Source: Phaeoceros laevis
Taxonomy: Eukaryota > Anthocerotophyta > Anthocerotopsida > Notothyladales
Direction: 5' to 3'
Length of the DNA stretch: 36,166 nucleotides
Assembly: GCA_049999765.1 (NCBI GenBank)
Contig: JBNGIQ010009444.1
Location: 1 to 36,166 of the forward strand
In this document: piece after piece, positions 16,633 through 26,489 of the stretch
Layout of the letters: each line of letters opens with the position of its first letter
Numbering within the stretch: position 1 is the stretch's first letter
The notes under the pieces: model-generated
Seen by the model: only the letters and a program-made list of their open reading frames with translations
Told to the model about the DNA's origin: nothing
The model's database searches: none
Translations under genes and position numbers: made by a program

Positions 16633-18143
16633 GGATCCCATTCTGGCAGCCCAGGTCCTCCATTCCAAAATGTTAGCCACCATACGCAAACATGGGAAGG
16701 CCTGCCCATCAGGCAAAAGGAGTTTCCAAACATCTTTTTGCAACAAAGGGCAGGAAAACACATGTGCACTCCTGTGCAAGCACATACAAAAACGTTTAGC
16801 CCAACGGACAGATTATAAGGGGTCTATGGAATACAAAGTACTTATAGCCATCTATAAGAGGAGACGTCGGGTGGCAATTGCCCGGCACACGGAAGAACAG
16901 ACCAGGCAGGCCATCCTCCAAGTCACAAAGGGGAAGAAGGAATTCTGGAGGATCATCAAAAGGCAGAAGACACTTGTACTATTATCAGACATCAAAACAT
17001 GGGAAGAGTACATTCGAAAACTCTATTATTCGGACGCTCCACACCACAATTTGGTACACCACCTTCCCCAGCCCGGGTCCACACCTCACATCACTCCTAG
17101 TATGGTACTCGATGCACTCAAAAAGATTGCCAGTGGAAGAACGGCAGATGAGTATAGATTGAAGATTGAGCATTTTAAGATATACTGAATCAGACCCATC
17201 TTAGTCTCCTTCTCGCTCAGATCTTCAATAGGTGTATCCAAGATGGCAAGCTATCAATTCAATGGGGCAGAGGCTTTGCCATACCACTATACAAGAAAGG
17301 GGATTCCATGGACCCATCGAACTACAGGACAATTACAATAATCCCGATTTTTGCCAAAATTCTAGCTACCATAGGCGAGGAGGGCCTCAGGCCATACCAG
17401 CAGAACAATGCTCAGACCTTACAAACTGGGTTTAGGAGAGGGTATGCTGCCGAGGACCACATATTTACATTACAAAATTTAGTACAATACAGGCTAGACC
17501 GCGATATCAAGATATATGCGGCCTTCCTGGACATCTCAAAAGCATTTGACGAGATACCTAGAGCTGGTCTATGGTAGATTCTTTAGGAATTGCAGATGCC
17601 CCCTAACCTCAGGTGGCTTATTCAACTATTATATGATAATTGCAAGGTGTACGTCCGAACACCCTTAGGGGACACCAATACCATACCCAGCAACACTGGA
17701 GTCAAACAGGGATGCTCGGCCAGCCCCTCCCTCTTCTCTTTCATAATGCACGCTCTGGAGGAGGCCTTGTCGGAAATACAACCAAGTCCAGCAGCGCTCC
17801 TCATTCCGGTCATCATTCATAGTCTATTCTATGCAGATGACGTGGTACTCTTGGCCATCTCTGCTGAAGGTATGCAAAACCTACTCCGGTGCACCAAGAC
17901 TTTTGGCGCAAGATTTCACCTACAGATGAATATTGCGAAATCAGCCATTGTCATTTTTGGTGGGCAACAACAGGAGCCACAATTTACTTGGAATTCACAG
18001 GTGATCCCAGAAAACCAGCGTATACCCACTTAGGGATTGAGACATATGCCGATAGGCAACAGGCTAAAGCTCGACATAGCAGAATGACTCTCACAAGGGC
18101 TACGGTTGCCAAGATCTTTTCGATCGTGGCTGCTGATTACTGA
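16586..18143 (+). pseudogene. LINE ORF2 reverse transcriptase domain
   Basis: The connecting region (KHIQKRLAQRTDYKGSMEYK, QVTKGKKEFWRIIKRQK) is in one frame to about 17170. RT then continues in another: IPLYKKGDSMDPSNYRTITI, YAAFLDISKAFDEIPR (motif A Asp), GVKQGCSASPSLFSFIMHAL (motif B) and LFYADDVVLLA (catalytic ADD). Stops at 17575-17577 and 17584-17586 interrupt it. A further shift near 18025 leads to KPAYTHLGIETYADRQQAK, and TGA 18141-18143 closes that frame. The domain order and motifs identify a non-LTR RT of L1 type; it is inactive because of the breaks. Confidence 0.88.
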
Positions 18144-18149
18144 CAACAT

Positions 18150-18974
18150 ATGATACCAATGATCAAACTCTGGCAAACCGTGGTTATCCCCACACTATTG
18201 TATGCAGTTCCCTCTTGGGGTGTGGGATGTCTGGACTGCCATTGGACAGAGATGCAGCGTATTCAGAACTCGTTTTTTAGAGGGATTCTCCACCTGCCAA
18301 AATCTTCTAATATAGACATACTCTTGGCAGAGGCTGGGGTCTACCCGGTGGAGATCGAAGCCCTCATTATTATTGCAAGATACCTACGTGGAGTCTCCAA
18401 AATGCAACCTACTAGACAGCCACATATTGCTCTTCAGCTGGCAATACAGGAGGACAGAATGTTTGGAAGGGGGTGGTATACAGAATGGAAGGCCTGGCTG
18501 ACCAAGTGGAATCTACAGCATCGTCAGCTTGCTGAACTTACCCCGGAAGTCATCAAGCAAGCATATGTGTCGCTCACCTGGCACACCCGACCGTTACCAC
18601 AAAATAAAGAGTTCTACATACACCACTTTAGACAGAACAAGATCACATAGTCAAAGTATCGTCTTCAACCGTTCATACGACTACAACTACCTATGGAACA
18701 TGTGGCAGCTTATGCTTGCTGCCAGAGTCGGACTACCCCCACGGCTTTCACCCAACAAAAATGGGCAAGCATATCTCGAGACAAACGTGTGTGTCCCAGG
18801 TGTCTCAAATCACCTACAGTCGAGGAACAACATATTTTCCACGACTGTCCAGGCCTCCTCCAAGTCCGCCTCAGGCACAACCATCTATTCAAGGGAGATT
18901 CGTCCCTAGCTTCCCTGTTTCAACAAGAACCACGAGCTGTGGCCAACTATGTCCATGACTGCTACCAGAATTGA
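18150..18974 (+). pseudogene. LINE ORF2 C-terminal region with zf-RVT
   Basis: In frame with the preceding segment after a TGA. It holds the post-RT thumb-like region (LWQTVVIPTLLYAVPSWGVG, MQRIQNSFFRGILHLPK) and, after a stop near 18648, the zinc knuckle CPRCLKSPTVEEQHIFHDCP, matching zf-RVT found at the end of plant LINE and RNase H-like proteins. It ends at 18974 with VHDCYQN. Confidence 0.78.
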
Positions 18975-19156
18975 AGATATCATGGGATAGGGCACCCCGG
19001 AAAAGCTCCAGCAAAAGAAAAGCAGCAGCAGGCATAGTCAAAAGGGCCAAGAAAGCCCGAGTACACTCAAGCCAGCCACGGGACACAACTCACACGACAA
19101 ACTCTCTGATTTCTAACTCAGCAAATCTACAGGGAGTACTCGGAGTCTCAACGTGA
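18971..19156 (+). pseudogene. Basic tail with possible bipartite nuclear signal
   Basis: The next frame after the zf-RVT domain encodes RAPRKSSSKRKAAAGIVKRA and KKARVHSSQPRD, two basic clusters spaced as in a bipartite nuclear localisation signal. It probably was the native C-terminus of ORF2, joined by a frameshift at about 18970. Nuclear import is inferred from composition. Confidence 0.4.
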
Positions 19157-19495
19157 CGAAATCTCTACAGGAAGTACTTTGAGATTTAGAGTGACAGAAA
19201 AGACATATCTCTCTGAGACAAGGTAGCAAAGTAGTTCAGTTGACGCAGACGGGATTTGAATCTGACTCCAACAGCCAGCAATAATTTTCAATTGTGCAAT
19301 CCAGAGTGATAGCCATATAGCTATATAGCTAGGATAGGCCGGAACCAGACTTAGGCATGACTTAGCTAAGAAAGGCCAAGGATACAAAAGGTTGAAACAG
19401 GATACACAGAATACTGTCTGTTGCAGCTTGAGTTAGCTATAGGAAGAAGTCCTCACATGCCTCAACCGAGGGGAGTGCGGTCTACAACTTCTTAC
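19157..19495. other. Gene-free stretch downstream of the LINE
   Basis: No coding signal or RNA gene is visible. It may include the LINE 3' UTR. A short ATAGCTATATAGCTA palindromic stretch lies near 19315-19330. Two AGTACT words occur just around its left edge (19136 and 19174), as in the MITE at 9508. Confidence 0.4.
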
Positions 19496-19616
19496 CAGAA
19501 ATAGTTTTCAACAGTGCACTTTTTGCTGCAACTTGGATCTCTAGGAGTTCCATTGGCTTGTCAAAAACGTGATTTGGACTACGAGCACCAACAAGTTGAA
19601 AGTCAGTTGCTGCTAC
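19496..19616 (-). CDS. Possible exon of unknown gene
   Basis: Open minus-strand segment between a GATTTACAG acceptor (19617-19619) and a TTCTG/GTAAGAAG donor (19491-19495). It encodes VAATDFQLVGARSPNH and FDKPMELLEIQVAAKSALL. It lies just downstream of the RGLG-like pseudogene on the same strand and could be another exon of that locus, but it does not match the RING domain expected there. Confidence 0.3.
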
Positions 19617-19679
19617 CTGTAAATCCCATAAGAGGCGTTATCTCATAGGCACGGAATCACAGTAGGCTCTTCAACCCGA

Positions 19680-21099
19680 GGCACCCTCCATGACCATATC
19701 TGCGTTGCCTTCCAAAGATACCGCGCGTTGAGGAAATGCTAAACTCAAAGTCACTACGTGGAGTTAGCTTGCTACTTCGAAGCTCAAGGATGGGCCTGAA
19801 CTGAGAAGGTATTTCCATCAGTGCACTGACCACGAACATCGCCTCCTTTTGAGCCACAGACATCGGTTTGCTCGTAATGGAGGTGAGGATTGACAAACTG
19901 TACACAGACATGGAGCGCATAAGAAAATAACGATTGTTTGTGATGAGGAAGTCAGAAAGGATGATTGATGAAGCACTTACCTGGAAATTGTCAAACTGAC
20001 GGGCAGGTGTGTTGTCGTCGAACTGGTGCATCTTTTTTCATGGACCATCACTTACTTCCACCAGCACAAGCGAGAGTGGGCAGTCGCTATGTTCAATAGA
20101 AGTGCGAGTGCATCAGGCTTGCAATCATTATGAAAGCGGCTTTGGTCTGCACTGTATCAACATGATGCTATAATGACCTAATAGTAAAAGCCACGCTAAC
20201 TTTGTTGCCACGATGGCGTCTATTGTGGCTCGCTCTTGCTCGCTTTCACCCGTACCCGTTTCACTCATAGATTCCTGCACATTATGATTTTCAGTTCCCA
20301 TTGATCTCCATTACATTAAAAGGGCACGCTTGAATGGAAAGAAAATGGAACAACAGGTCATAGACACCACATGCCCAACAACAATGATTACTAGAACATA
20401 GTACTGGCATCTACTCCTCGCAACAATCTGGATAGCAGCTTGTACGATAGGTACAAACGACATCGGACCTGAAAATCCACCACACGATTCACCGAAGATT
20501 GTGTCGAGAAAGCTTCAAGCCCCCCAACCACCTTGAAGGACGGGAAAAGGAGCCCAATCCCAAACACACCCCTATTGACAAAGCAACCTGAAAGATGACG
20601 GTGTGGAAGGATAGCCCGGTAGCATGTCAAAACCTCCTCAATTCCTACACAGGGATGCTAGTCTTCAAAAAAACTGAAGACTTGCTTGTCGTGAGTTGTA
20701 GTTGACAGGCAAACAAACCTTCAGTACCGAAATAAGTAGAAGCAAGGGAGCTTAACCTTGTATGAGTAATGGTACAGGGGAAACCATTACTATCTCCAAA
20801 CCTAACACATGGAATCAGATTGCCTTCTTCAAATGCTGCGAGCGTTTGGCCGATGATGGATTTCCCTTGTTGGGATACTTTGGTTATTGACCGACCCCCT
20901 CTCTATCAGTTGCAAAACCTCATACTTCAGGCATCACCTTGCAGGCATCACTGTGTAGCATATTTCCTCAAAACAACAGTACCTCCAAGAGGCAACAAAG
21001 GATGACGATAACACCGGTTTACTCATCGCTTTTGATGAAGTCAATGCCGACAATCAGATTCAATGTCTCCATGCCAGCTTCCCTAAATGCAGCTTGTAC
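19680..21099 (-). pseudogene. RGLG/copine-type vWA-domain gene, degenerate
   Basis: Plant RGLG proteins are ubiquitin ligases with a copine-like von Willebrand A domain and a RING finger. Five minus-strand pieces match the domain in order: FREAGMETLNLIVGIDFIKS (21099-21022); KSIIGQTLAAFEEGNLIPC (about 20870-20770); GLEAFSTQSS, then SFVPIVQAAIQIVARS and CQYYVLVII (about 20560-20370); CPLSLVLVEVSDGP, then MHQFDDNTPARQFDNFQ, ending at a CAG/GTAAGT donor (about 20095-19981); and, after a GTACAG acceptor, FVN and MSVAQKEAMFVVSALMEIPS (19897-19750). Family counterparts are SSNLIVGIDFTKSNEWTG, GVGDGPWDTM, QFDDNIPHREFDNFQFVN and FALAALMEIP. Two conserved Trp codons are stops (after SDE and after DGP), and one extra base follows FVN. 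No RING domain is visible. The introns remain, so it is a decayed gene, not a retrocopy. Confidence 0.82.
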
Positions 21100-21484
21100 C
21101 TGAACATGAAAGCAGCCCTCTTTCTCAGCAACTGTCAAGGGACATGCATTAAGTTACAGTAGCCCCCAGTACTCGAGGTTAGCATACTGATCAGCTATGT
21201 GGGCACACCATATTCCAAACAGAGTTGTTTCGATTGCAGGGGCCGAAACCCTTCCAGTCTCGGCTCTGATGAAGCACAATACTATGTGGTGCGGCCAGTC
21301 AAGGAATTCTCGACCAGAAGGAATCCCCGAAGTCAATTTGAACCCATTCAGCTCCTTTTGAAAACAACTCAAAGGCTGGAGTCAATAACCACACCTGGTT
21401 AGACCGACGTTCAGAGTCTACAAACGGGAAGCTTTTTTCTAGGATATCTTCGACACTGATGACTGCCCAGCCCGTCATGGTCAC
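21100..21484 (-). other. Unassigned region upstream of the RGLG-like pseudogene
   Basis: Two overlapping minus-strand frames (21484-21299 and 21372-21154) are open, the second including SAPAIETTLFGIWCAHIADQ. They could be 5' exons of the pseudogene or an older gene fragment; no family is recognised. A possible acceptor (TTTCATGTTCAG) precedes the first vWA exon. Confidence 0.25.
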
Positions 21485-21490
21485 GCCTGT

Positions 21491-21530
21491 CCGCCCGTCT
21501 TCCTACCATCGGTAGGACGGCGGGCGGGCT
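21491..21530. repeat. GC-rich hairpin
   Basis: CCTACC (21502-21507) and GGTAGG (21511-21516) form a stem around ATC, extended by imperfect CCGCCCG/CGGGCGG arms. Confidence 0.6.
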
Positions 21531-21548
21531 CCTAGTTAGGCGGCGGAG

Positions 21549-21641
21549 GTTAGCTCCAACCCCTTATTTTCCTAGGCGAACCTTTACCCTCTAACGAGGG
21601 TGGGCGAGCTCTTAGGGAAACAATAGGAAGGTTGGGCTAAC
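21549..21641. repeat. 93-bp imperfect foldback
   Basis: The left arm from GTTAGCTCCAACC to TTTTCCTA pairs imperfectly with the right arm TAGGGAAACAATAGGAAGG-TTGGGCTAAC. An inner hairpin ACCCTC-TAAC-GAGGGT sits in the loop. With the adjacent GC-rich hairpin it resembles a foldback element or MITE remnant next to the truncation point of the copia element. Confidence 0.65.
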
Positions 21642-21784
21642 ATGGTGGATCGAGTTAAATCAGTCCATTGAGTCAATCGAGTCAACTACATCAAAGCCAG
21701 GGTTTTTAGATTGAGTCGGGGCCACGATCATTTTGTCGCACAGTTGGCACGTGCCCAGGTCGGTTAATAAAATTCATTCATTCA

Positions 21785-22980
21785 AGGGTGACATTTACTC
21801 AGATGGAGTTCCAAATAACCTGATCCCATTGCCATTTTGCGAAGCATGCGTGTTTGGCAAACACCATGTGTTGGCATAACCTAAGGGGGGAGGCACAAGA
21901 TCAACAGAGATCCTTGGATAAGTCCATGCCGACTTGTGTGGACCAGTGTCCATGGACAGCTATGGAGGCGGTAAATACTTCCTTACATTCATCGATGACT
22001 TTAGTAGATACAGCTATGTCTACATTTTGAAGCTTAAAAGTGAGTCCTTCACCTGTTTCCAAGACTTCAAGGCAAAGGTTGAGCGCTAAACTAGGAAGCA
22101 ACTGCAATGCCTGCGTACTAATAATGGCGGGGAGTTTGACTCTGACGCATTTAATGAGTACTGTGCATCACTTGGCATACAGCGTCAGTATACTGTACCT
22201 TACAGTTCGGCGCAAAATGGCATTGCAGAGAGGAGGAATCGTTCAGCTCAGGACATAACTCGCTCTATGCTCAAGCAGGCCAACTTGTCTCTCAAGTACT
22301 GAAGAGAAGCAGTATCGACTGCTAACTATTTGTATAACAGGCTGCCTTGCAAGGCCCTTGAGGGGCGGACACCATCTGAATTATGGTGCGGAAGGAAGCC
22401 TTCCATACAGCACCTACGGACCTTTGGAGCTCTAGCTTATGCCCATGTGCCCAAGGAACGTAGACTACACAACAAACTCTCGCACAGGGCAGTGAAGTTA
22501 GTATTTGAGGGTTACACAGAGGGAGTCAAAGCTTACAAGCTTTTTGATCCTAAGACCCGACAAGTACACTATGCTCGAAGTGTGATATTTGATGAAGCTG
22601 CATTGCTCACAAAACAATCCGGCAAGGCACTTCCTGCAGCCCCAGAGGAAGAAGAGAGCAGCCTCACCTTTGAGACTGTTCAAGAAGAAAGTACAACATC
22701 GTCGAGTACGGTGCCAACGCCCCCGGAAGTTGCAGATGCACAAGGAGATCCAACCGAGTTTCACCAGCCTCCCAAAAGCATTGCACAACCGGAGGAGGAG
22801 TTAGGATACGAAATGTTTGATGATAGTGAGATGCTTGAAGAGCCAGAAAATATGAAGATGGAACCTTACCTGAGACACCACCTACTTAGAATGATGACGA
22901 AGCCCCTGCAAAAGTTGTACCAAGATATCCAACTCGTACAAGGAGTGCTCCAGTCATTTTCAGTCCAAACAAATGGGTAA
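21785..22980 (+). pseudogene. Copia A integrase
   Basis: Integrase inserts element cDNA into the genome. The zinc-binding CxxC (CEACVFGKHH) precedes the core: [20 protein letters not shown] (first Asp), LRTNNGGEFDSDAF (second position), and SAQNGIAERRNRSAQD (Glu). The second catalytic residue is Asn (AAT) where the family has Asp (R-[ST]-D-N-G-G-E-F). The C-terminal part has HLRTFGALAYAHVPKERR, LFDPKTRQVHYARSVIFDEA and an acidic Glu-rich linker. Four in-frame stops lie between 21870 and 22305, one of them TGG-to-TGA in LKYWREAV. The part after 22330 is open. Confidence 0.82.
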
Positions 22981-23850
22981 GTGGAAAGAGCCATACGGAT
23001 TTTCACACTGGCGAAGCATCTGTGCATACTGAGAGTGCAGCTCTAGTGGGGGAGCATGCAGCAACTGAAGATGGTGATATCTATACGGACGTCAGTAGCC
23101 TTAACATAGCCACTTAGAAGTAAAATAGGCGGGAAATTATTCCCTATGTTGTAAGTTGCAAAGTTTTTTTATAAAGAGCTCAAGTCGCTAAAAAAAAAGA
23201 TGGTGATCACGATATGCTGGCCATGATGGCAGCCACCAAGGACATTGATGATAAGGTTGCTATGCCTGCAACATACATGTACGCATTGTCAGCAGCAGTA
23301 GCAGACCCGAGGGAACCTGGAACATTAACAGAAGCTTACTCTTGCCCGGAGGCCCAAAAATGGAAAGTGGCAGTCCAGGATGAATACGATTCTCTCATAA
23401 GAAATGATACATGGTCTTTGACCGAGTTGCGCAGTGGACGAAGAGCCATCTCATGTAAATGGGTATTTAAACTGAAGTATGCACCAGACGGCTCCATCAG
23501 TAGATACAAAGCCCGCCTCGTCGTAAGAGGGTTCTCCCATCGTCCAAGAGAAGATTATAAGAAAACCTTCGCACCTATGGTAAAGTTTCCTACACTCAGA
23601 GTGGTCCTGGCAGCTGCAGCTCACTGTGACCTGGACCTTCAGCAGATGGACGTGAAGACAACATTTCTTCACGGTGTGTTGGAAGAGGAAATTTACATGG
23701 AACGGCCCGAAGGCTATATATGACGAAGGGCAAGGAACACTTGGTTTGCAAACTCCATAAGACCCTGTATGGCCTAAAACAGAGTCCTAGAGCCTGGCAC
23801 AGCAGGCTCGACGCTTTGCTAGTAAAATGCGGGCTTGTGAAATCCCATGC

Positions 23851-24625
23851 GGCATGTAGCACGGTAAGGTGTACTGTTTTTGGTTGTCAGCAGGTCAGAA
23901 ATTTGCACCTACGGTAATTACAAAAGTACAATTTCTTGTGTCATTTCCTCCACTTTATTCCAAATTGCACAAGAATTTTACACGTGACAGGCCTATGTAC
24001 GCGCTCCATTTTCCATGTCGTAACTCGTGAAACAAAGTTACCTATATTTAGTTATGCATTGTTAAGTAGTACCATGAGGTAAAAATAAAATAATTTTAAA
24101 ATTTACTTCCCGGCAGAATTTTCCGTTTTTGAGTGGACAAAAGTTGTTCTCCACGTTGGGAGCTTTCCAATGGTATAATTTTTATACCGTATGGACTTAT
24201 GGAGCCCTAACTTCTTATACACATCTTAGGAAGACAAGCACTGACGCTNNNNNNNNNNNNNNNNNNNNNNNNNNNNNNNNNNNNNNNNNNNNNNNNNNNN
24301 NNNNNNNNNNNNNNNNNNNNNNNNNNNNNNNNNNNNNNNNNNNNNNNNTGGAGCCCTAACTAAATCACTCCGGAAAAAACCCGCCACCATTGTTCCCACC
24401 GCGCGGGCAAAAAACGGTGCTTACTTTGGAAATCCCGCGCCCTTGGTAGGCGGGAAGTCACATGTCGAAACTTGGTTCGTTGAACTTAGTGTTGTGGGTG
24501 GGGCAACTTGCGTGCGCCGGTGAGTACGCGCCCGCGAACCAGACTGCGACTACTCTGGTTTGCGCTGTTGCCCACTGCCACTGTAATGCAGCGTAAAACC
24601 GGTACCCCGTATCGTGCTACTTGCC
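23851..24625. mobile_element. TIR DNA transposon with 4-bp target duplication ATGC
   Basis: The left end GGCATGTAGCACGGTAAGG and the reverse complement of the right end, GGCAAGTAGCACGATACGG, match over about 30 bp. ATGC at 23847-23850 and 24626-24629 is a 4-bp target duplication. Removing the insert rejoins KSHA with DSNLYVL of the copia RT, which confirms the boundaries. It has no recognisable transposase in the visible part; a 100-N gap lies inside. The 4-bp duplication narrows the superfamily (for example Chapaev- or Sola-like), but none is proven. Confidence 0.82.
24249..24348. other. Assembly gap (100 N) in the TIR transposon
   Basis: A 100-N placeholder. The 13-mer TGGAGCCCTAACT occurs at 24200-24212 and again immediately after the gap at 24349-24361, so the gap probably covers a tandem repeat or a collapsed duplication. 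Confidence 0.95.
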
Positions 24626-25256
24626 ATGCAGATTCTAACTTATACGTGCTAAGGAAAGGTGCGGCTTACCTGTTGATGCTTGTTTATGTAGACGACTTGA
24701 TATTGGCAAGCAGCACAGAGCCTGGTAGCCTGATGTCCACAGTCAAGAATTTGCTAAAAGCTGAATTCGAGATGTCCGATCTCAGTGATCTCAAATGGTG
24801 TCTCGGCGTTGAAATATATGGAGACAGGAAACACAAGAGAATTAATTTATCTCAGAGAAAGAACGTGCTGGACAGCCTCAAAAAATTCAAGATGATGGAG
24901 GTCATGGCTTAAACACCCCGCTAGCAGCAGGAGTTAAATTGACCAAGGACTTAGCCGCAATGATTGATGAAGAGCTTGCAGAAATGAGCACATTCCCTAT
25001 TAACAAGCTGTAGGGACTCTAATTTACCTGACGTGTCTCACTTGAGTAGATATAGCCTTCCCGGCCCATGTTGTTTCACATTCCTTGGAATGTTATGGCC
25101 GAGACCACTGAACACAAGTGAAGAGGATATTCAGGTACCTTAAAGCCACTGTTGGTTACAGTATTACATACCAGGTCAGTGATTTCAAGGTGTTGGCGCT
25201 GGTGTGTGTGTGTGTGACTATTTGAGGAGGTTGACACGGTCCCATAGAGGGTCCCC

Positions 25257-25739
25257 CCCTTGCTGGTAGAGTACTGTGACTCGGATTGGGCTGCTGATGT
25301 TGATAGCAAAAAATCCGTAGCTGCATACATCTTCACATTGGCAGGAGGGCCGATAAGCTGGTCATGTAAGAAAAATACAAGCGTGTGCTTATCAAGCACA
25401 GAAGCAGAGTATAAAACTCTCACCGTGGCAGCTAAAGAGGCCGTCTGGGACAGACGTTGTCTTGAAGACATAGGGCAAAGTCAAGAACAAGCAACTGTGC
25501 TACACTGTGATAACCAAGGAGCCATAGCATTGGCAAATAACCCCGTCTTCCACTCCAACACTAAGCACATCAAAGTGCATCACCATTTCATTCATGATGT
25601 GGTGGAGAGGGAGGAGGTAAGCCTTGAGTATATCAGCACTTCAGAAAACCCGGCAGACCTGCTTACCAAGGCTTTATCACCTGAAGTACATTTGAAGCAC
25701 TGCCGGAAACTTGGCCTTGTACCTGACAAGCAGCAGTGA
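25257..25739 (+). pseudogene. Copia A RNase H
   Basis: RNase H of the RNase_HI_RT_Ty1 type. It contains LLVEYCDSDWAADVDSKKS (first Asp), YIFTLAGGPISWSCKKNTSV, LSSTEAEYKTLTVAAKEAVW (Glu), VLHCDNQGAIALANNPVFH (Asp) and NTKHIKVHHHFIHDVVERE. It ends normally with NPADLLTKALSPEVHLKHC and TGA at 25737-25739. This module is intact. Just upstream (about 25175-25255) a short insert with a (GT)n run breaks the link to the RT thumb. Confidence 0.88.
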
Positions 25740-25918
25740 ACCTAGTTAGAATGCTAGATGGTAGCCAAAAATAGTGCAGGAAGGGTTTGCATGCATTTTT
25801 GAGCCACATAACATACCAGGTCTCAAGTTCCTTCGTGCTGCAAGTCCGGTCCTGCATGCACAAACAACACAACACCCAAACCGCACAGTCTAGGTTAGAA
25901 ATGCGCTTTGGAAAACAC
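25740..25918. other. Region after copia A, no gene seen
   Basis: Expected place for the polypurine tract and 3' LTR of copia A. I see no clear LTR signature and no second copy to compare. Confidence 0.3.
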
Positions 25919-26326
25919 TCATGCAGGTGAGGACAAGGGATTACCATAGTTGGTGGTGATGTGCGAAGGCGAGCTACTGGTGACAGAGGAGCGAATCATT
26001 CTCAAGTTAGTGCGCCTACAAACAAAACTACCGGGTGCCCAGTTCTTAGATGCACACGTGATGCTGCAGCCATGGCGGCTCCCGGTTGGTAATGCCTTCT
26101 TCCTGGCGATATACAAGTGTCGATTCTTGGAGTAGGAAAGCTGGATGTCAACCCAACTTGCTATGGCGAGCGTGTCCAGAGAAACCTGTGAGGGAAAGTC
26201 CCGATCGACTTTCGGCCAAGCAGTGGTAAGCTCAAGGTTTTCCAGCAGCAGATCCATCCGCAGGTGCATAAATCGAACAGCGGCAGTGATGCGAAGTGTC
26301 GCAACGATGAGGAGGCAAAAAAGCAT
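25919..26326 (-). CDS. Uncharacterised ORF with possible signal peptide
   Basis: An intact 135-codon frame with ATG at 26326 and a stop at 25919-25921. The N-terminus MLFCLLIVATLRITAA is hydrophobic and signal-peptide-like, followed by LLLENLELTTAWPKVDRDFP and a Cys-containing Ser/Thr/Arg-rich C-terminal half. A CCCTCACAG splice-acceptor-like site lies within it, so only part may be an exon. It sits between two retrotransposons. It may be a remnant of host sequence; no family is recognised. Confidence 0.3.
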   Translation of the reverse strand: MLFCLLIVATLRITAAVRFMHLRMDLLLENLELTTAWPKVDRDFPSQVSLDTLAIASWVDIQLSYSKNRHLYIARKKALPTGSRHGCSITCASKNWAPGSFVCRRTNLRMIRSSVTSSSPSHITTNYGNPLSSPA

Positions 26327-26489
26327 GGTTTCGCGGAGCGCAAGTGGCGGCTGAAGTGCGGACTGAGTGGGGGTGTAAAGGTAGGGTTAGGTTACAACCC
26401 GCGCATCGGGATTTGAACGGGTACGAGTGTAGCGGTTATGTTAGTTAGTTAGTTCACGCGACTATGACCCCGCAAACCTATGTACTCAC

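Larger units (their letters stand above)
13583..19156 (+). mobile_element. L1-type LINE retrotransposon, degenerate
   Basis: Plus-strand order: tandem 5' repeats, a poorly conserved leader, an ORF1-like region (15058-15567), APE endonuclease (15637 to about 16500), RT (about 16590-18143) and a C-terminal domain with a zf-RVT zinc knuckle and basic tail (to 19156). ORF1 and ORF2 begin in the same frame with two TGA codons between them. Several frameshifts and stops make it non-functional. No clear poly(A) tail or target-site duplication was found, so both ends are approximate. Confidence 0.75.
23100..25050 (+). pseudogene. Copia A reverse transcriptase, split by an insertion
   Basis: RVT_2-type RT. 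The first part (23214-23723) reads AAKDE-like EYDSLIRNDTWSL, AISCKWVFKLKYAPDGSISR, YKARLVVRGFSHRP and LQQMDVKTTFLHGVLEEEI (first Asp). It shifts frame at about 23720 to CKLHKTLYGLKQSPRAWHSR and reaches GLVKSHA at 23850. After the inserted transposon it resumes at 24629 with DSNLYVLRKGAAYLLMLVYV, then DDLILAS (catalytic YVDD), and LKWCLGVEIYGDR, ending in stops after 24912. The intervening sequence 22981-23210 is a degenerate linker with stops. Confidence 0.85.
21785..25739 (+). mobile_element. Ty1/copia retrotransposon A, 5'-truncated
   Basis: Order is integrase, RT, RNase H, with integrase before RT, which defines copia. The element starts abruptly inside the integrase zinc-binding region (GDIYSDGVPNN, then PFCEACVFGKHH), so LTR, gag and protease are missing. 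It is closely related to the minus-strand copia element at 29-34 kb. A TIR transposon (23851-24625) splits RT, and a GT-repeat insert sits before RNase H. I could not define a 3' LTR after 25739. Confidence 0.85.

Noticed and set aside
14001-19156. Possible intact host gene cluster in the LINE region
   Set aside because: Endonuclease, RT and zf-RVT blocks in order show a non-LTR retrotransposon; the separate open frames are pieces of its ORFs.
20391-20630. Single minus-strand ORF of 79 codons as a gene
   Set aside because: The real signal is in another frame after a splice-like CAG and belongs to the RGLG-like vWA pseudogene.
25190-25230. GT microsatellite as a functional element
   Set aside because: A short (GT)n run inside a small insertion in the copia RT-RNase H linker; nothing suggests a role.
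26404-26430. tRNA-like B-box (minus strand GTTCAAATCCC)
   Set aside because: The flanking bases do not form T-, anticodon or acceptor stems, so no tRNA is supported.
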